Assembly: GCF_900091525.1 (NCBI RefSeq)
Contig: NZ_FMCU01000003.1
Location: 372,001-436,000 of the forward strand
Source of the DNA: Micromonospora matsumotoense
GTDB lineage: Bacteria > Actinomycetota > Actinomycetes > Mycobacteriales > Micromonosporaceae
DNA length: 64,000 nt
Direction: 5' to 3'
Part shown: positions 20,314 to 29,146 of the stretch, in pieces
Position numbering within the stretch: position 1 is the stretch's first letter
Layout: each line of letters begins with the position of its first letter
Notes under the pieces: generated by a model
What the model saw: only the letters and a program-made list of their open reading frames with translations
What the model was told of the DNA's origin: nothing
The model's database searches: none
Position numbers and translations under genes: made by a program

Positions 20314-20808
20314 CTACGCCGGCTCGACGGGCAGCCAGAGCTCGCGGGTCGTGGTGCTGTGGTCGTCCGTCGGCTCGGGCATGGCGACGATCTCCGGGCC
20401 CGGCCGCAGCCGCCACGGGTTGAAGGGAAACCACTCGGTTGCGGCCGTGGCCCAGATCTTCCGCAGGGCCTGCGGAGACGGCCCCACGGCCCGGATGACC
20501 ACCCAGTGGCCTGCCGGGACCTCGATGACGTCGAGGTCGCCCGGGACCGGCGTGCTCGGGGACACGGCGACCCCGTGCAGGTAGGTCAGCTCGCTGCCTT
20601 CGTCGTAGTCCGCGTCGAGGTCGTCGCAGACCGCGAGCAGGCCGCCCGGCTCAGCGTCGCCGAGTGTCTTCAAGCGCAGATGCTCCTCTGCCGGCAGCGC
20701 GGCGACGTGCTGCTCAATGTACGGGTTGACGCCTCGGTGGATCAGTGGAACCCGGGCAGCGTGCCCCACGAGCCGGAACGCGGGACGGTCGACGATGCGG
20801 GTCAGCAT
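20314..20808 (-). CDS. GyrI-like small-molecule-binding domain protein
   Basis: The 164-residue stand-alone protein resembles the effector domain of BmrR/AraC-type regulators and E. coli GyrI. Typical elements are AVCDDLDADYDEGSELTYLHGVAV, IEVPAGHWVVIRAVGPSPQAL and WFPFNPWRLRPGPEI. No DNA-binding part is present. Start ATG 20808 follows AGGGAGC. Such proteins bind or hydrolyse toxic small molecules or inhibit partners, and no target is indicated. It is divergent from the dioxygenase gene, with about 150 bases between them. Confidence 0.82.
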   Translation of the reverse strand: MLTRIVDRPAFRLVGHAARVPLIHRGVNPYIEQHVAALPAEEHLRLKTLGDAEPGGLLAVCDDLDADYDEGSELTYLHGVAVSPSTPVPGDLDVIEVPAGHWVVIRAVGPSPQALRKIWATAATEWFPFNPWRLRPGPEIVAMPEPTDDHSTTTRELWLPVEPA

Positions 20809-20961
20809 GCGTTCGCTCCCTTCGACGGTTGGGCGGAGTCTGAGCTGTGCTGTGGTGCGACAGGGCCTCCGTAGCGTGACCGGCGCTGTGGCGGCACACC
20901 CGACGGATGCGGAGCGGAAAGTGTCGGGAGATCGGGGTCGGTGCCGCCACACGATGGGGTC

Positions 20962-21771
20962 ATGGACGACACGACACTGGTATCCCGGTTCCTTCGCGAC
21001 GGCTTCGTGAAGTTGACGGGCGCCGTCGCACCGCGCGTGGCCACGGACTGCGCGCGGCTGCTGTGGCGGGAGACCGGCTGTGACCCGGACGACCCCGCCA
21101 CCTGGGCGCAGCCCGTGCACTGGGTGCCCGGCATGGCGCAGGGGCCGTTCGCCGCCGCACCCAATTCTCCGTTCCTCCATCACGCGTACGACCTGCTCGT
21201 CGGCGCGGGACGCTGGGAGCCGCGCTACTCACTGGGCACGTTCCCGTTGCGCTTCCCGCACGAGGATGAGCCGAACGACGCAGGCTGGCACATCGAGGGC
21301 AGCTACCTGCCGGAGGGTGCGAGCTGGTACTTCACGAATGTTCGCTCCCAGGGGCGCGCGCTGCTGATGCTGTTCCTGTTCAGCGAGGTCGGTGCGGAGG
21401 ACGCCCCGACCCGGATCCGGGTCGGCTCACACCTCGACGTGCCGAAGGTGCTGGAGAAGTACGGGGAGGACGGGGCGAGCGGGCTGGACCTCGCGCCCGA
21501 GTTGGTGGCGGCGTCCGACCACCGGCCGGTCGCCCTCGCCACCGGGTCCCCGGGTGATGTCTTCCTCTGCCATCCGTTCCTGGTGCACACGGCGCAACCG
21601 CACCACGGGACGCGGCCGCGCTTCATGGCCCAGCCGCCACTGATGCCGGCCGCGCCGTACGAACTGGATCGGGCCGACGGTGCGTACTCGCCCGTGGAGA
21701 TCGCGATTCGCCGGGGTCTCGGGCAGGACACCCCCGGCCCCGACGGGCGAGGGACGCGGGGACGACGGTGA
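20962..21771 (+). CDS. Phytanoyl-CoA dioxygenase (PhyH) family protein
   Basis: This is a 269-residue non-haem iron/2-oxoglutarate-type double-stranded beta-helix protein. The likely iron triad is His110 and Glu112 (GWHIEGSY) with His209 (FLVHTAQPH), and an Arg (TRPRF) is placed to bind 2-oxoglutarate. The first acidic ligand is Glu instead of the more usual Asp. Start ATG 20962 gives MDDTTLVSRFLRDG; GTG 20941 is a weaker option. The stop overlaps the next start, so it is coupled to a SpoU methyltransferase. The substrate is unknown. Confidence 0.82.
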   Translation: MDDTTLVSRFLRDGFVKLTGAVAPRVATDCARLLWRETGCDPDDPATWAQPVHWVPGMAQGPFAAAPNSPFLHHAYDLLVGAGRWEPRYSLGTFPLRFPHEDEPNDAGWHIEGSYLPEGASWYFTNVRSQGRALLMLFLFSEVGAEDAPTRIRVGSHLDVPKVLEKYGEDGASGLDLAPELVAASDHRPVALATGSPGDVFLCHPFLVHTAQPHHGTRPRFMAQPPLMPAAPYELDRADGAYSPVEIAIRRGLGQDTPGPDGRGTRGRR

Positions 21772-22592
21772 AGGTGCGGGTGAGTGGCCGCAACGCGCGG
21801 TTCCAACAGTGGGAGGCGCTGCTCCGCAATCGGACCAAGCGGCAGCGTCGCGGCGAATTCCTCGTGCAGGGCGTGCGCCCGATCGCCATGGCCATCGCAC
21901 ACGGCTGGCAGGTCCGAGAGTTGCTCCACGACGCCGACGGTCCGCTGTCCGGTTGGGCACGCGAGGCCCTGGACACGGTCCGGGCCGAGAAGTTCGCCGT
22001 ATCCCGTGAGCTGATGCACGAGCTGGGCGGCAAGGCGGACACGGTTCCGGAGCTGCTGGCCGTGGTCGCGCTACCGGAGGACGACCTGTGCCGCATTCCG
22101 GCCGGGCCGACCATGCTCACCGTCGTGTTCGACCGGCCCACCAGCCCTGGCAACATCGGGACACTCATCCGGTCCGCAGACGCCTTCGGCGCGTCCGGCG
22201 TCATCGTCACCGGCCATGCTGCCGATGTGTACGACCCGAAGGCGGTGCGGGCGAGCACCGGCTCGCTGTTCGCGCTGCCCGTGGTCCGGGCGCCCGCACA
22301 CCAGGCCGTGCTGTCCTGGGTCGCCGACGTGCGCGCCGACGGCGTCGGCATCGGCATCGTGGGTGCCGACGAGCACGGCGCACTCGACGCCGCCGAGTAC
22401 GACTTCACGCAACCCACGTTGACCCTGATCGGCAACGAGACCACCGGGCTCAGCGTCGGCTGGCGTGCGGCCTGCGACCAACTCGTCCGGGTCCCGATGT
22501 CCGGGGCCGCCAGCTCCCTGAACGCGGCGGCCGCCGGGACCGTCGTGCTCTACGAATCGGCACGCCAGCGCAGCGCCGCCGCCCGCCGGTAG
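21768..22592 (+). CDS. SpoU/TrmH-family RNA 2'-O-methyltransferase
   Basis: The 274-residue protein has the three SPOUT knot motifs: SPGNIGTLIRSADAFG, LIGNETTGLS, and VPMSGAASSLNAAAAGTVVLYE. The N-terminal part (RNRTKRQRRGEFLVQGVRPI) is the RNA-binding L30e-like extension seen in ribosomal RNA ribose methyltransferases. Its GTG start overlaps the dioxygenase stop by four bases. The target could be rRNA or tRNA; sequence alone does not say. Confidence 0.9.
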   Translation: MKVRVSGRNARFQQWEALLRNRTKRQRRGEFLVQGVRPIAMAIAHGWQVRELLHDADGPLSGWAREALDTVRAEKFAVSRELMHELGGKADTVPELLAVVALPEDDLCRIPAGPTMLTVVFDRPTSPGNIGTLIRSADAFGASGVIVTGHAADVYDPKAVRASTGSLFALPVVRAPAHQAVLSWVADVRADGVGIGIVGADEHGALDAAEYDFTQPTLTLIGNETTGLSVGWRAACDQLVRVPMSGAASSLNAAAAGTVVLYESARQRSAAARR

Positions 22593-22692
22593 CGCACTGG
22601 CCACCCGGGTGGGCCGATCACCTGTCGGCACGGATCTGCTGGCGGCATCACCCATACCCGGCAACCTGTCGATGAACCGACGACTCAGAACA

Positions 22693-23541
22693 CTAGGACT
22701 CCACCGGGAGTCGCAGCCGGCGGGTGCGGTCGGCGCGGTGGGCGTACTCGGCCGGGTCGTCCGGATAGCCGACGGCCACCAGGGTCAACCCGTGCGCCGG
22801 GGCGACGGTCACCTCGCTGGACCGTTCCCGCCGGGCGAGCAGGCCGGACGGCCAGGCCACCGGGCGTCGGCCGTCCCCGGCGGTCAGCATCGCCCCCACC
22901 AGGCTGCGCACCATCGCCTGGCAGAACGCGTCGGCCTGCACGGTGGCGACCAGGATGCCGTCCGGGTCCCGCCGCCAGTCCAACCGGGTCACCTCGCGCA
23001 CCGTGGTGGCGTTCTCCTTGCGCCGGCAGTACGCGGCGAAGTCGTGCTCCCCCACCAGGCCGGCCGCCGCGACGTTCAGGGCGGCCAGGTCCAGCGGTCG
23101 GGACCAGGCGAGGATGTCCCGCCGCCGCAACGGCTCGGCACCCCACGGCGCGTCGGTCACCCGGTACTCGTACCGGCGGAAGGTCGCCGAGAAGCGGGCG
23201 TCGAAGTCGGCGGGCACCTCGGTCATCGCCCGGACCCGGACGTCCCCGGGGAGCAGCCGGGCCACCCGGCGCAGCAGCCGCCCCTGGTGCTCCCGCCAGG
23301 CGAGGGTGGGCAGGTCGAGGTGACAGACCTGACCGGTGGCGTGCACCCCGGCATCGGTCCGACCGGCCACGGTCAACCCGGTCACGGCACCCGCCCCGAG
23401 CACCAGGTCCAGCGTCTCGACCAGCACCCCGGCCACGGTGCGCCGGGTCGGCTGGACCGCCCAGCCGGAGAAGTCCGTGCCGTCGTACGAGACGTCCAGC
23501 CGCAGCCGGATCCGCTCGTCCACCTCGTACCTCCCGTTCAC
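22693..23541 (-). CDS. truA: tRNA pseudouridine synthase TruA
   Basis: TruA converts uridines 38-40 of the tRNA anticodon arm to pseudouridine. The 282-residue protein shows LRLDVSYDGTDFSGWAVQPTRRT, the catalytic-Asp motif GRTDAGVHATGQ and SLVGAMLTAGDGR. It follows rplQ by 56 bases on the same strand, a conserved arrangement in actinobacteria, with a hairpin in the gap. Start ATG 23541 gives MNGRYEVDERIRLRLDVSYDG. Confidence 0.95.
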   Translation of the reverse strand: MNGRYEVDERIRLRLDVSYDGTDFSGWAVQPTRRTVAGVLVETLDLVLGAGAVTGLTVAGRTDAGVHATGQVCHLDLPTLAWREHQGRLLRRVARLLPGDVRVRAMTEVPADFDARFSATFRRYEYRVTDAPWGAEPLRRRDILAWSRPLDLAALNVAAAGLVGEHDFAAYCRRKENATTVREVTRLDWRRDPDGILVATVQADAFCQAMVRSLVGAMLTAGDGRRPVAWPSGLLARRERSSEVTVAPAHGLTLVAVGYPDDPAEYAHRADRTRRLRLPVES

Positions 23542-23545
23542 GGCA

Positions 23546-23582
23546 TCGGGCCCGGCACCCCAGGAAGGGATGCCGGGCCCGA
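23546..23582 (-). terminator. Hairpin between rplQ and truA
   Basis: A 16-bp stem pairs 23546-23561 with 23567-23582 (TCGGGCCCGGCA core). The single non-Watson-Crick position is a U-G pair only in the minus-strand RNA, which fits termination or attenuation after rplQ. Confidence 0.75.
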
Positions 23583-23597
23583 CGATGCTGCTCGTGC

Positions 23598-24170
23598 TCA
23601 GGCCTTCTTCTCGGTGGCCTCGTCGGTCTCGGTGGCCTCGTCGCTGTCCTCACGGGCGGCGGCGGTGTCCCCGGACGCCGAGACCGGCGCCTCGGAGTCC
23701 TGGTCGGCCGAGGCCGCCGGGGTCTCCTCGGCCGGGGCGAGCGCCTCGACCTTGTCCTGCTGTGCGCTCTTGCGGGCAGCGGTCTTCTTGTTCGCCTTGG
23801 GCTCGGCGACCTGAAGCTCCTCGACCAGCTCGATGATCGCCATCGGAGCGGCGTCACCCTTGCGCGGACCGGTCTTCACGATCCGGGTGTAGCCACCGTT
23901 GCGGTTGGCGTACCGGGGCGCGATCTGGTCGAACAGGGCGTAGACCACGTCCTTGTCCTTGACGACGCCCAGCACCCGACGCCGCGCGGAGAGGTCGCCC
24001 CGCTTGGCCTTGGTGATGAGCTGCTCGGCCAGCGGACGCAGCCGCCGGGCCTTCGTCTCGGTGGTCTTGATCTTGCCGTGCTGGAACAGCGCGGTGGCCA
24101 GGTTGGCCAGCATCAGCCGCTCGTGCGCGGGGCTGCCGCCGAGGCGGGGGCCCTTGGTGGGCGTGGGCAT
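23598..24170 (-). CDS. rplQ: 50S ribosomal protein L17 with acidic/Ala-rich tail
   Basis: Residues 1-120 are the L17 core ([43 protein letters not shown]). The remaining 70 residues are low complexity, rich in Ala, Glu, Thr and Ser (ending [13 protein letters not shown]), and absent from E. coli L17 (127 residues). It is the last ribosomal gene of the alpha operon, 34 bases after rpoA. Confidence 0.97.
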   Translation of the reverse strand: MPTPTKGPRLGGSPAHERLMLANLATALFQHGKIKTTETKARRLRPLAEQLITKAKRGDLSARRRVLGVVKDKDVVYALFDQIAPRYANRNGGYTRIVKTGPRKGDAAPMAIIELVEELQVAEPKANKKTAARKSAQQDKVEALAPAEETPAASADQDSEAPVSASGDTAAAREDSDEATETDEATEKKA

Positions 24171-24204
24171 GCTTGGTGCTCCTCAGGTGTGGCGGCAGCG
24201 CGGA

Positions 24205-25227
24205 CTAGAGCTGCTCGGTCTCGCGATAGTCGTCGGTGTCGTAGTCGGCCTCACCGAAGGCGTCCACGACGTGTGCCGGGTCGAAGTTCGGGGCCGAGTC
24301 CTTCAGCCCCAGACCCATCCCGGCGAGCTTCATCTTGACCTCGTCGATCGACTTCTGACCGAAGTTCCGGATGTCGAGGAGGTCGGCCTCGGTACGCCCG
24401 ATCAGCTCACCAACGGAGTTGATGCCCTCGCGCTTGAGGCAGTTGTAGGAGCGGACGGTGAGGTCCAGCTCCTCGATCGGCAGGGCCAGGTCCGCCGCCA
24501 GCTGGGCGTCCTGCGGGGACGGCCCGATGTCGATGCCCTCGGCGGTCTCGTCCAGCTCCCGGGCCAGCCCGAAGAGCTCCACCAGCGTCGAACCGGCGGA
24601 GGCCAGCGCGGTGCGCGGGCCCATCGACGGCTTGGTCTCGACGTCGATGATCAGCCGGTCGAAGTCGGTCCGCTGCTCGACGCGGGTCGCCTCGACGCGG
24701 TACGTCACCTTCAGCACCGGCGAGTAGATCGAGTCGACCGGGATCCGGCCGATCTCGGCGCCGGCCTGCTTGTTCTGCGCCGCCGTCACGTAGCCACGAC
24801 CCCGCTCGACGGTCAGCTCCATGTCGAGCCGGCCCTTGCCGTTGAGGGTGGCGAGCTTGAGGTCGGGGTTGTGCACCGAGACGCCGGCCGGGGGCTGGAT
24901 GTCGCCCGCGGTGACGTCGCCCGGACCCTGCTTGCGCAGGTACATGCTGACCGGCTCGTCGTGCTCGGAGCTGACGCAGAGCTCCTTGATGTTCATGACG
25001 AGCTCGACCACGTCCTCCTTGACCCCGGGGATCGTGGTGAACTCGTGCAGCACACCGTCGATCTTGATCGAGGTGACCGCGGCACCCGGGATGGACGACA
25101 GCAGCGTACGCCGCAGCGAGTTGCCCAGGGTGTAGCCGAAGCCGGGCTCCAGCGGCTCGATGGTGAACCGGGAGCGGGTCTCGTTGATCGACTCTTCGGA
25201 GAGAGACGGTCGCTGGCTGATGAGCAT
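24205..25227 (-). CDS. rpoA: RNA polymerase alpha subunit
   Basis: This is the assembly platform of RNA polymerase. The 340-residue product has the N-terminal dimerisation domain ([20 protein letters not shown]) and, after a linker at about 230-250, the C-terminal promoter-contact domain ([22 protein letters not shown]). The tail ends in acidic residues. It belongs to the infA-rpmJ-rpsM-rpsK-rpsD-rpoA-rplQ cluster. A hairpin in the 95-base gap after rpsD may tune its expression relative to S4. Confidence 0.98.
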   Translation of the reverse strand: MLISQRPSLSEESINETRSRFTIEPLEPGFGYTLGNSLRRTLLSSIPGAAVTSIKIDGVLHEFTTIPGVKEDVVELVMNIKELCVSSEHDEPVSMYLRKQGPGDVTAGDIQPPAGVSVHNPDLKLATLNGKGRLDMELTVERGRGYVTAAQNKQAGAEIGRIPVDSIYSPVLKVTYRVEATRVEQRTDFDRLIIDVETKPSMGPRTALASAGSTLVELFGLARELDETAEGIDIGPSPQDAQLAADLALPIEELDLTVRSYNCLKREGINSVGELIGRTEADLLDIRNFGQKSIDEVKMKLAGMGLGLKDSAPNFDPAHVVDAFGEADYDTDDYRETEQL

Positions 25228-25283
25228 TTCTTCTCTTCTCTTCCGGGACGCCCGCTATATGACGTCCACGACACAAACTGTTC

Positions 25284-25313
25284 CGGTGGCCCGCCCCGCA
25301 GGACGGGCCACCG
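25284..25313 (-). terminator. Intercistronic hairpin between rpsD and rpoA
   Basis: A perfect 10-bp stem (CGGTGGCCCG at 25284-25293, complement at 25304-25313) with a ten-base loop starts ten bases after the rpsD stop. It could act as an attenuator or an RNA-processing site. Confidence 0.6.
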
Positions 25314-25322
25314 CAACGGGCC

Positions 25323-25949
25323 CTACTTGGAGTAGAGCTCGACGATCAGCTGCTCCTGGACCTGGGTGTCGATCACCTGACGGGCCGGGAGCGAGTGCAC
25401 CAGGACCTTCATCTGGCTCGGGATCGCCTCCAGCCACGCCGGAACGGTCTTCGAGCCGGCCTGGGCCTGGGCCACGATGAACGGGGTGAGCTCCTTGCTC
25501 TTGCCCCGGACCTCGATGATGTCGTGCTCCTTGACGCGGTACGACGGGATGTCGACCTTCTTGCCGTTCACGGTGAAGTGACCGTGCTTGACAAGCTGGC
25601 GGGCCATGTCCCGCGAGTGCGCGTAACCGGCCCGGTAGACCACGTTGTCGAGGCGCGACTCGAGGATCTGCAGGAGGACCTCACCGGTCTTGGCCTGCTT
25701 GGCCACGGCTTCCTCGTAGTAACCGCGGAACTGCTTCTCCAGCACGCCGTAGACCCGACGCGCCTTCTGCTTCTCGCGGAGCTGGAGCAGGTACTCCGTC
25801 TCCTTCGTGCGGCCACGACCGTGCTGCCCGGGCGGGAACGGCCGGGACTCGAACGGGCACTTCGGGCCATCGCACTTGCTGCCCTTGAGGAACAGCTTCA
25901 TCTTCTCCCGCCGGCAACGGCGGCAGTCAGCACCGGTGTAACGAGCCAT
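25323..25949 (-). CDS. rpsD: 30S ribosomal protein S4
   Basis: S4 is the primary 16S rRNA-binding protein that nucleates the 30S body. The 208-residue protein keeps the four-Cys zinc site near its start (CRRC at 9-12, then CDGPKC), so it is the zinc-containing form. The S4 RNA-binding domain ([20 protein letters not shown]) follows. It lies 14 bases downstream of rpsK. Confidence 0.97.
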   Translation of the reverse strand: MARYTGADCRRCRREKMKLFLKGSKCDGPKCPFESRPFPPGQHGRGRTKETEYLLQLREKQKARRVYGVLEKQFRGYYEEAVAKQAKTGEVLLQILESRLDNVVYRAGYAHSRDMARQLVKHGHFTVNGKKVDIPSYRVKEHDIIEVRGKSKELTPFIVAQAQAGSKTVPAWLEAIPSQMKVLVHSLPARQVIDTQVQEQLIVELYSK

Positions 25950-25963
25950 CTCTCTCTAACCTC

Positions 25964-26371
25964 TCAGACCCGGCGACGCTTCGGCGGACGGCACCCGTTG
26001 TGCGGCTGCGGGGTGACGTCGGCGATCTGGCCGACCTCCAGCCCGACGGCCTGCAGCGAACGGATGGCGGTTTCCCGGCCGGAGCCGGGACCCTTGACGA
26101 ACACGTCGACCTTGCGCATGCCGTGCTCCATCGCCCGACGCGCGGCGGCCTCGGCGGCCAACTGCGCGGCGAACGGGGTCGACTTGCGGGAGCCCTTGAA
26201 GCCCACCTGGCCCGCGGAGGCCCAGGAGATGACCGCACCGGTCGGGTCCGTGATGGACACGATGGTGTTGTTGAACGTGCTCTTGATGTGCGCCTGCCCG
26301 TGGGCGACGTTCTTGCGTTCCTTGCGCCGGACCTTCTTGACAGCGGCTCCGGCACGAGCCTTCGGTGGCAT
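25964..26371 (-). CDS. rpsK: 30S ribosomal protein S11
   Basis: This 135-residue platform protein contacts the Shine-Dalgarno helix. Its core is [20 protein letters not shown] and its end is [13 protein letters not shown], as in other bacteria. The N-terminus is a basic Lys/Arg stretch. It lies between rpsM and rpsD. Confidence 0.97.
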   Translation of the reverse strand: MPPKARAGAAVKKVRRKERKNVAHGQAHIKSTFNNTIVSITDPTGAVISWASAGQVGFKGSRKSTPFAAQLAAEAAARRAMEHGMRKVDVFVKGPGSGRETAIRSLQAVGLEVGQIADVTPQPHNGCRPPKRRRV

Positions 26372-26499
26372 AAGTCTTCTGCGCTCCTGTATGGGTTCTC
26401 GATCGGCTGTTGGCTCTTCGCCCGTCGATCACGTGGACACCGGTTCCGGTGGGAGCCGGGCCTACTCGACGGGGGACGAGCAGAATTCCGGTGGAAGAA

Positions 26500-26880
26500 T
26501 TACTTCTTGCCGGGCTTCTTCTTGCCGGCGACGGTCCGCTTCGGGCCCTTGCGGGTGCGGGCGTTGGTCCGCGTCCGCTGGCCGCGCACGGGCAGACCCC
26601 GGCGGTGCCGGATGCCGGCGTAGCAGCCGATCTCGACCTTGCGGCGGATGTCAGCGGCGACCTCGCGGCGCAGGTCGCCTTCAACCTTGTAGTTCGACTC
26701 GATGTGGTCGCGGAGCTGTACCAGCTCCTCGTCCGTGAGGTCCCGAGCGCGCTTGTCCGGCGAGATGCCGGTAGCGGCGAGCGTCTCCTGGGCACGGGTG
26801 CGACCGACCCCGAAGATGTAGGTGAGCGCGATCTCCATCCGCTTCTCGCGGGGGAGATCCACGCCGACTAGACGTGCCAT
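26500..26880 (-). CDS. rpsM: 30S ribosomal protein S13
   Basis: This 126-residue head protein contacts the P-site tRNA and forms an intersubunit bridge. It begins [26 protein letters not shown] and ends in the basic tail [13 protein letters not shown]. The gap after rpmJ is 264 bases, longer than expected for this operon. It holds no gene, only short palindromes such as GTACGCATGCGTAC at 27033-27046. Confidence 0.97.
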   Translation of the reverse strand: MARLVGVDLPREKRMEIALTYIFGVGRTRAQETLAATGISPDKRARDLTDEELVQLRDHIESNYKVEGDLRREVAADIRRKVEIGCYAGIRHRRGLPVRGQRTRTNARTRKGPKRTVAGKKKPGKK

Positions 26881-27144
26881 GTGCGGGCGTACTCCTCGTG
26901 ATGTGTGGCGGAGGTGTGGACCCGTCCCATCCCGCTACCGACCTGTCCGTCTCCGACGCGGTGTGCGTCGGCGACCGAACGGCCGCTGCCCGAGCGGGCC
27001 CCGGCCTCCGACCGGGGGTTGGCCACGAGAAGGTACGCATGCGTACGTTCCGCGGCTGGGACGAGCTGGTGACGTGTTGTCGTGGGATCTGCGCGACCCG
27101 GACCGGTCCGCCGCCCTCCGTTCGTCACGGAAGGCGGGATCGGA

Positions 27145-27258
27145 TCAGCCCTGGCGCTGCTTGTGGCGCGGGTCGGTGCAGATCACCATGACCCGGCCGT
27201 GCCGGCGGATAACCCGGCACTTGTTGCAGATCCTCTTGACGCTCGGCTTGACCTTCAC
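27145..27258 (-). CDS. rpmJ: 50S ribosomal protein L36
   Basis: A 37-residue zinc-ribbon protein is read from GTG 27258: [18 protein letters not shown] with ligands Cys11, Cys14, Cys27 and a His near the end ([11 protein letters not shown]). This is the usual zinc-containing L36. It lies 92 bases after infA. Confidence 0.95.
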   Translation of the reverse strand: MKVKPSVKRICNKCRVIRRHGRVMVICTDPRHKQRQG

Positions 27259-27350
27259 GGTTGCCTTACTTCCCATCTGGCCCGGCGACGCGATGACCAC
27301 GACTCCGGACGTCGAAGACGGACACGGGGACTTCCCGGCCGCCGTCAGGC

Positions 27351-27572
27351 TTACTTGTAGCGGTAGACGATGCGCCCGCGGGTCAGGTCGTACGGCGAGA
27401 GTTCGACGACGACCCGGTCCTCCGGCAGGATGCGGATGTAGTGCTGCCGCATCTTGCCGCTGATGTGAGCCAGCACCTTATGGCCGTTCGCGAGCTCCAC
27501 CCGGAACATTGCGTTCGGCAGAGGCTCGATGACCCGACCCTCGATCTCGATGGCTCCGTCTTTTTTCGGCAT
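27351..27572 (-). CDS. infA: Translation initiation factor IF-1
   Basis: This 73-residue OB-fold protein blocks the A site during initiation. It begins [20 protein letters not shown] and ends [16 protein letters not shown], the standard family length. It is the first gene after the promoter at 27728-27757, with a leader of about 150 bases. Confidence 0.97.
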   Translation of the reverse strand: MPKKDGAIEIEGRVIEPLPNAMFRVELANGHKVLAHISGKMRQHYIRILPEDRVVVELSPYDLTRGRIVYRYK

Positions 27573-27727
27573 GTACTCCGCTGTCCTGACGTCGGTTGCT
27601 CCGGACGGCCCACAACGCCTTACACGGGCCTTCCGATGGTCATCGGGGACCCGCGCCAGCCGCGGCTCCGGCTCCCACCGAAGCGCGGGGTGGGCATGCC
27701 GGAGTGGACGCTGTGCGCCGATCTGAA

Positions 27728-27757
27728 AGTGTACGCCCGCCCCCGGGTGGCCGCCAA
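27728..27757 (-). promoter_or_regulatory. Candidate promoter of the infA-rpmJ-rpsM-rpoA cluster
   Basis: On the minus strand TTGGCG (27752-27757) and TACACT (27728-27733) are separated by 18 bases. The -35 lies inside a 10-bp inverted repeat (27743-27770). The stretch 27573-27922 otherwise holds no gene. Confidence 0.65.
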
Positions 27758-27770
27758 ACCGGCCACCCGG
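27743..27770 (-). terminator. Hairpin overlapping the infA promoter
   Basis: CCGGGTGGCC (27743-27752) pairs perfectly with GGCCACCCGG (27761-27770) across an eight-base loop. It lies downstream of the DUF1707-type gene and could terminate it, while also covering the -35 hexamer of infA. Confidence 0.6.
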
Positions 27771-27922
27771 AGTGTCACCCATCCGGACAAAAAGGGGCAC
27801 CGAACCCACCAGTCCCACTCGGCGACGCCGGGCCGACCGAGGCCCGAACCGACCGGCCGTGCCCACCGGACCCGCGTGGTCCGGGCTTCGGCACGCCTCG
27901 CCGGCAGCCGGTCGGATCAGCG

Positions 27923-28540
27923 TCAGCGATCGCGCCGGCGCCGCTCCCGGCGTTCCCCGCGACGGACCGCGCGGGCCGCCCGCCGCCGGTCCCAGTGGTC
28001 GACGTCCCGCCTGGGCGCGCCGCTCGCAAACCCGCTCGCAGAGCGGAAGAGCAACAGCGCCCCCCACGGGCCGAGGGCCCACACCGGCCAGTAGAACAGC
28101 AGGTCCCGGCTGCCGACCGAGGAGATCGCCCAGATCGCGGTGAGGACCGCCGCCGCCCGCAGCCAGGGTCCCCACACCTCGGCCAGCCAACGACCGGAGA
28201 CGGCACCGGTCGGCACCCCGGCCACCGGCTCCCCGCCCACGGGCACGCCGGTTGCCGGCTGCCCCGGCATCGGCTCCCGTCCGGGCACCGTCGCGGCGTC
28301 CGGGCCGACCGGTGCCGGCGGCGACGGGGCCGTGTCGGTGCCGACCGGCGCGAGGGCGGACCGCTGCACGGACGCCGGTCCCGGCAGATCCGCCAGCACC
28401 GTGTCCAGCTCCGCGTAGGTCTTCGCCCCGTACGTCTGCTGCAGGCGCTCGTCGTACTCGTGCAGGTCCAGGCGGCCTTCCTCCAGGGCGACCCGGAGCC
28501 GCTCCGCCGTCGCCTCCCGGTCGGTGTCCGCCGCCCTCAT
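27923..28540 (-). CDS. DUF1707-domain membrane-associated protein
   Basis: The first 55 residues ([37 protein letters not shown], split by the family's conserved Leu and Tyr positions) match the DUF1707 (SHOCT-like) motif found at the N-terminus of many actinobacterial membrane proteins. A Pro/Val/Gly-rich linker follows, then two hydrophobic segments (about 120-165) and a strongly basic tail ([13 protein letters not shown]). I chose ATG 28540 because GGAGGGG lies upstream. ATGs at 28558 and 28570 are possible. The function is unknown. Confidence 0.75.
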   Translation of the reverse strand: MRAADTDREATAERLRVALEEGRLDLHEYDERLQQTYGAKTYAELDTVLADLPGPASVQRSALAPVGTDTAPSPPAPVGPDAATVPGREPMPGQPATGVPVGGEPVAGVPTGAVSGRWLAEVWGPWLRAAAVLTAIWAISSVGSRDLLFYWPVWALGPWGALLLFRSASGFASGAPRRDVDHWDRRRAARAVRRGERRERRRRDR

Positions 28541-28756
28541 CCCGTCCCGCCCCTCCATGCCGGCAAGCATGACACCGCCGGTCCACCCCCGCCGACCCCC
28601 ACCACCGCCGCCCGCCACCCGGTCGCTCCGTGTCACGTCCGTGCCGGCCGGCTCCGCCTCCCCCGCCCTGTCGTCCGCCCTGCCCCTGTGGTCCGCGCCC
28701 TGTCCCCTGCCCCTGCGGTCGGCCCTACTGGGTCGGCCCCGCCCCTGCGGTCGATC

Positions 28757-28830
28757 CTGTCGCGCTGATGACGTTGGCGACCCACCCCGCTCGCCCGGAC
28801 TCCGAGTCGTTCACGTCATCAGCGCGACAG
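28757..28830. repeat. Palindromic intergenic element (CGCTGATGACGT type)
   Basis: CTGTCGCGCTGATGACGT (28757-28774) and its exact complement (28813-28830) form an 18-bp stem. Inside it are a 3x3 mismatch (TGG against TTC), a CGAC/GTCG inner stem and a loop of about 24 bases. The plan is the same as that of the element at 2476-2535, with different sequence. Confidence 0.75.
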
Positions 28831-29091
28831 CAGCCGGCGAGGAGGTGTGGTGGGGGCCGGCGGCGTCTGCTGTTCGCGGTGGCTGCCGGGGAGGCTCCGC
28901 TTCGACGGCTGCAGCTCGACGCACCCGGGCACGCGGCTCGCCGCACTGCTGCCACCGACCGGTCCCGACCCGACCCGGAAGCGGGTGCGGCTGCGGGGCA
29001 CGACCACCCGAGGCAGCGGGGTCGGTCGGGGAGGCCGGACGGGCAGAGCGGGGAGTAGGCGGCCGGGGTGAGCCAGCCGGAGGGCCGGAGG

Positions 29092-29123
29092 GCCGGGCAG
29101 CCGGAGAGCCGGGCAGCCGGAGA
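29092..29123. repeat. Two perfect 16-bp tandem units
   Basis: GCCGGGCAGCCGGAGA occurs twice in direct succession, within a degenerate CCGGAGGG/CCGGAGAG tract from about 29075 to 29140 downstream of map. Confidence 0.8.
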
Positions 29124-29146
29124 GGCAGGCGGCTGGAGAGGTGGGG

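Larger units (their letters stand above)
28541..29146. other. Long intergenic region with repeats
   Basis: About 600 bases between map and the DUF1707-type gene contain no supported gene. The region holds an 18-bp perfect inverted repeat (28757-28830) and a GC-rich block with 16-base tandem units (29092-29123). The promoter of the DUF1707-type gene should lie near 28560-28700 but is not evident. Confidence 0.7.

Noticed and set aside
28541..29146. A hidden gene in the 600-base gap
   Set aside because: All open frames there cross the palindrome or tandem tract and lack coding-like composition and start signals.
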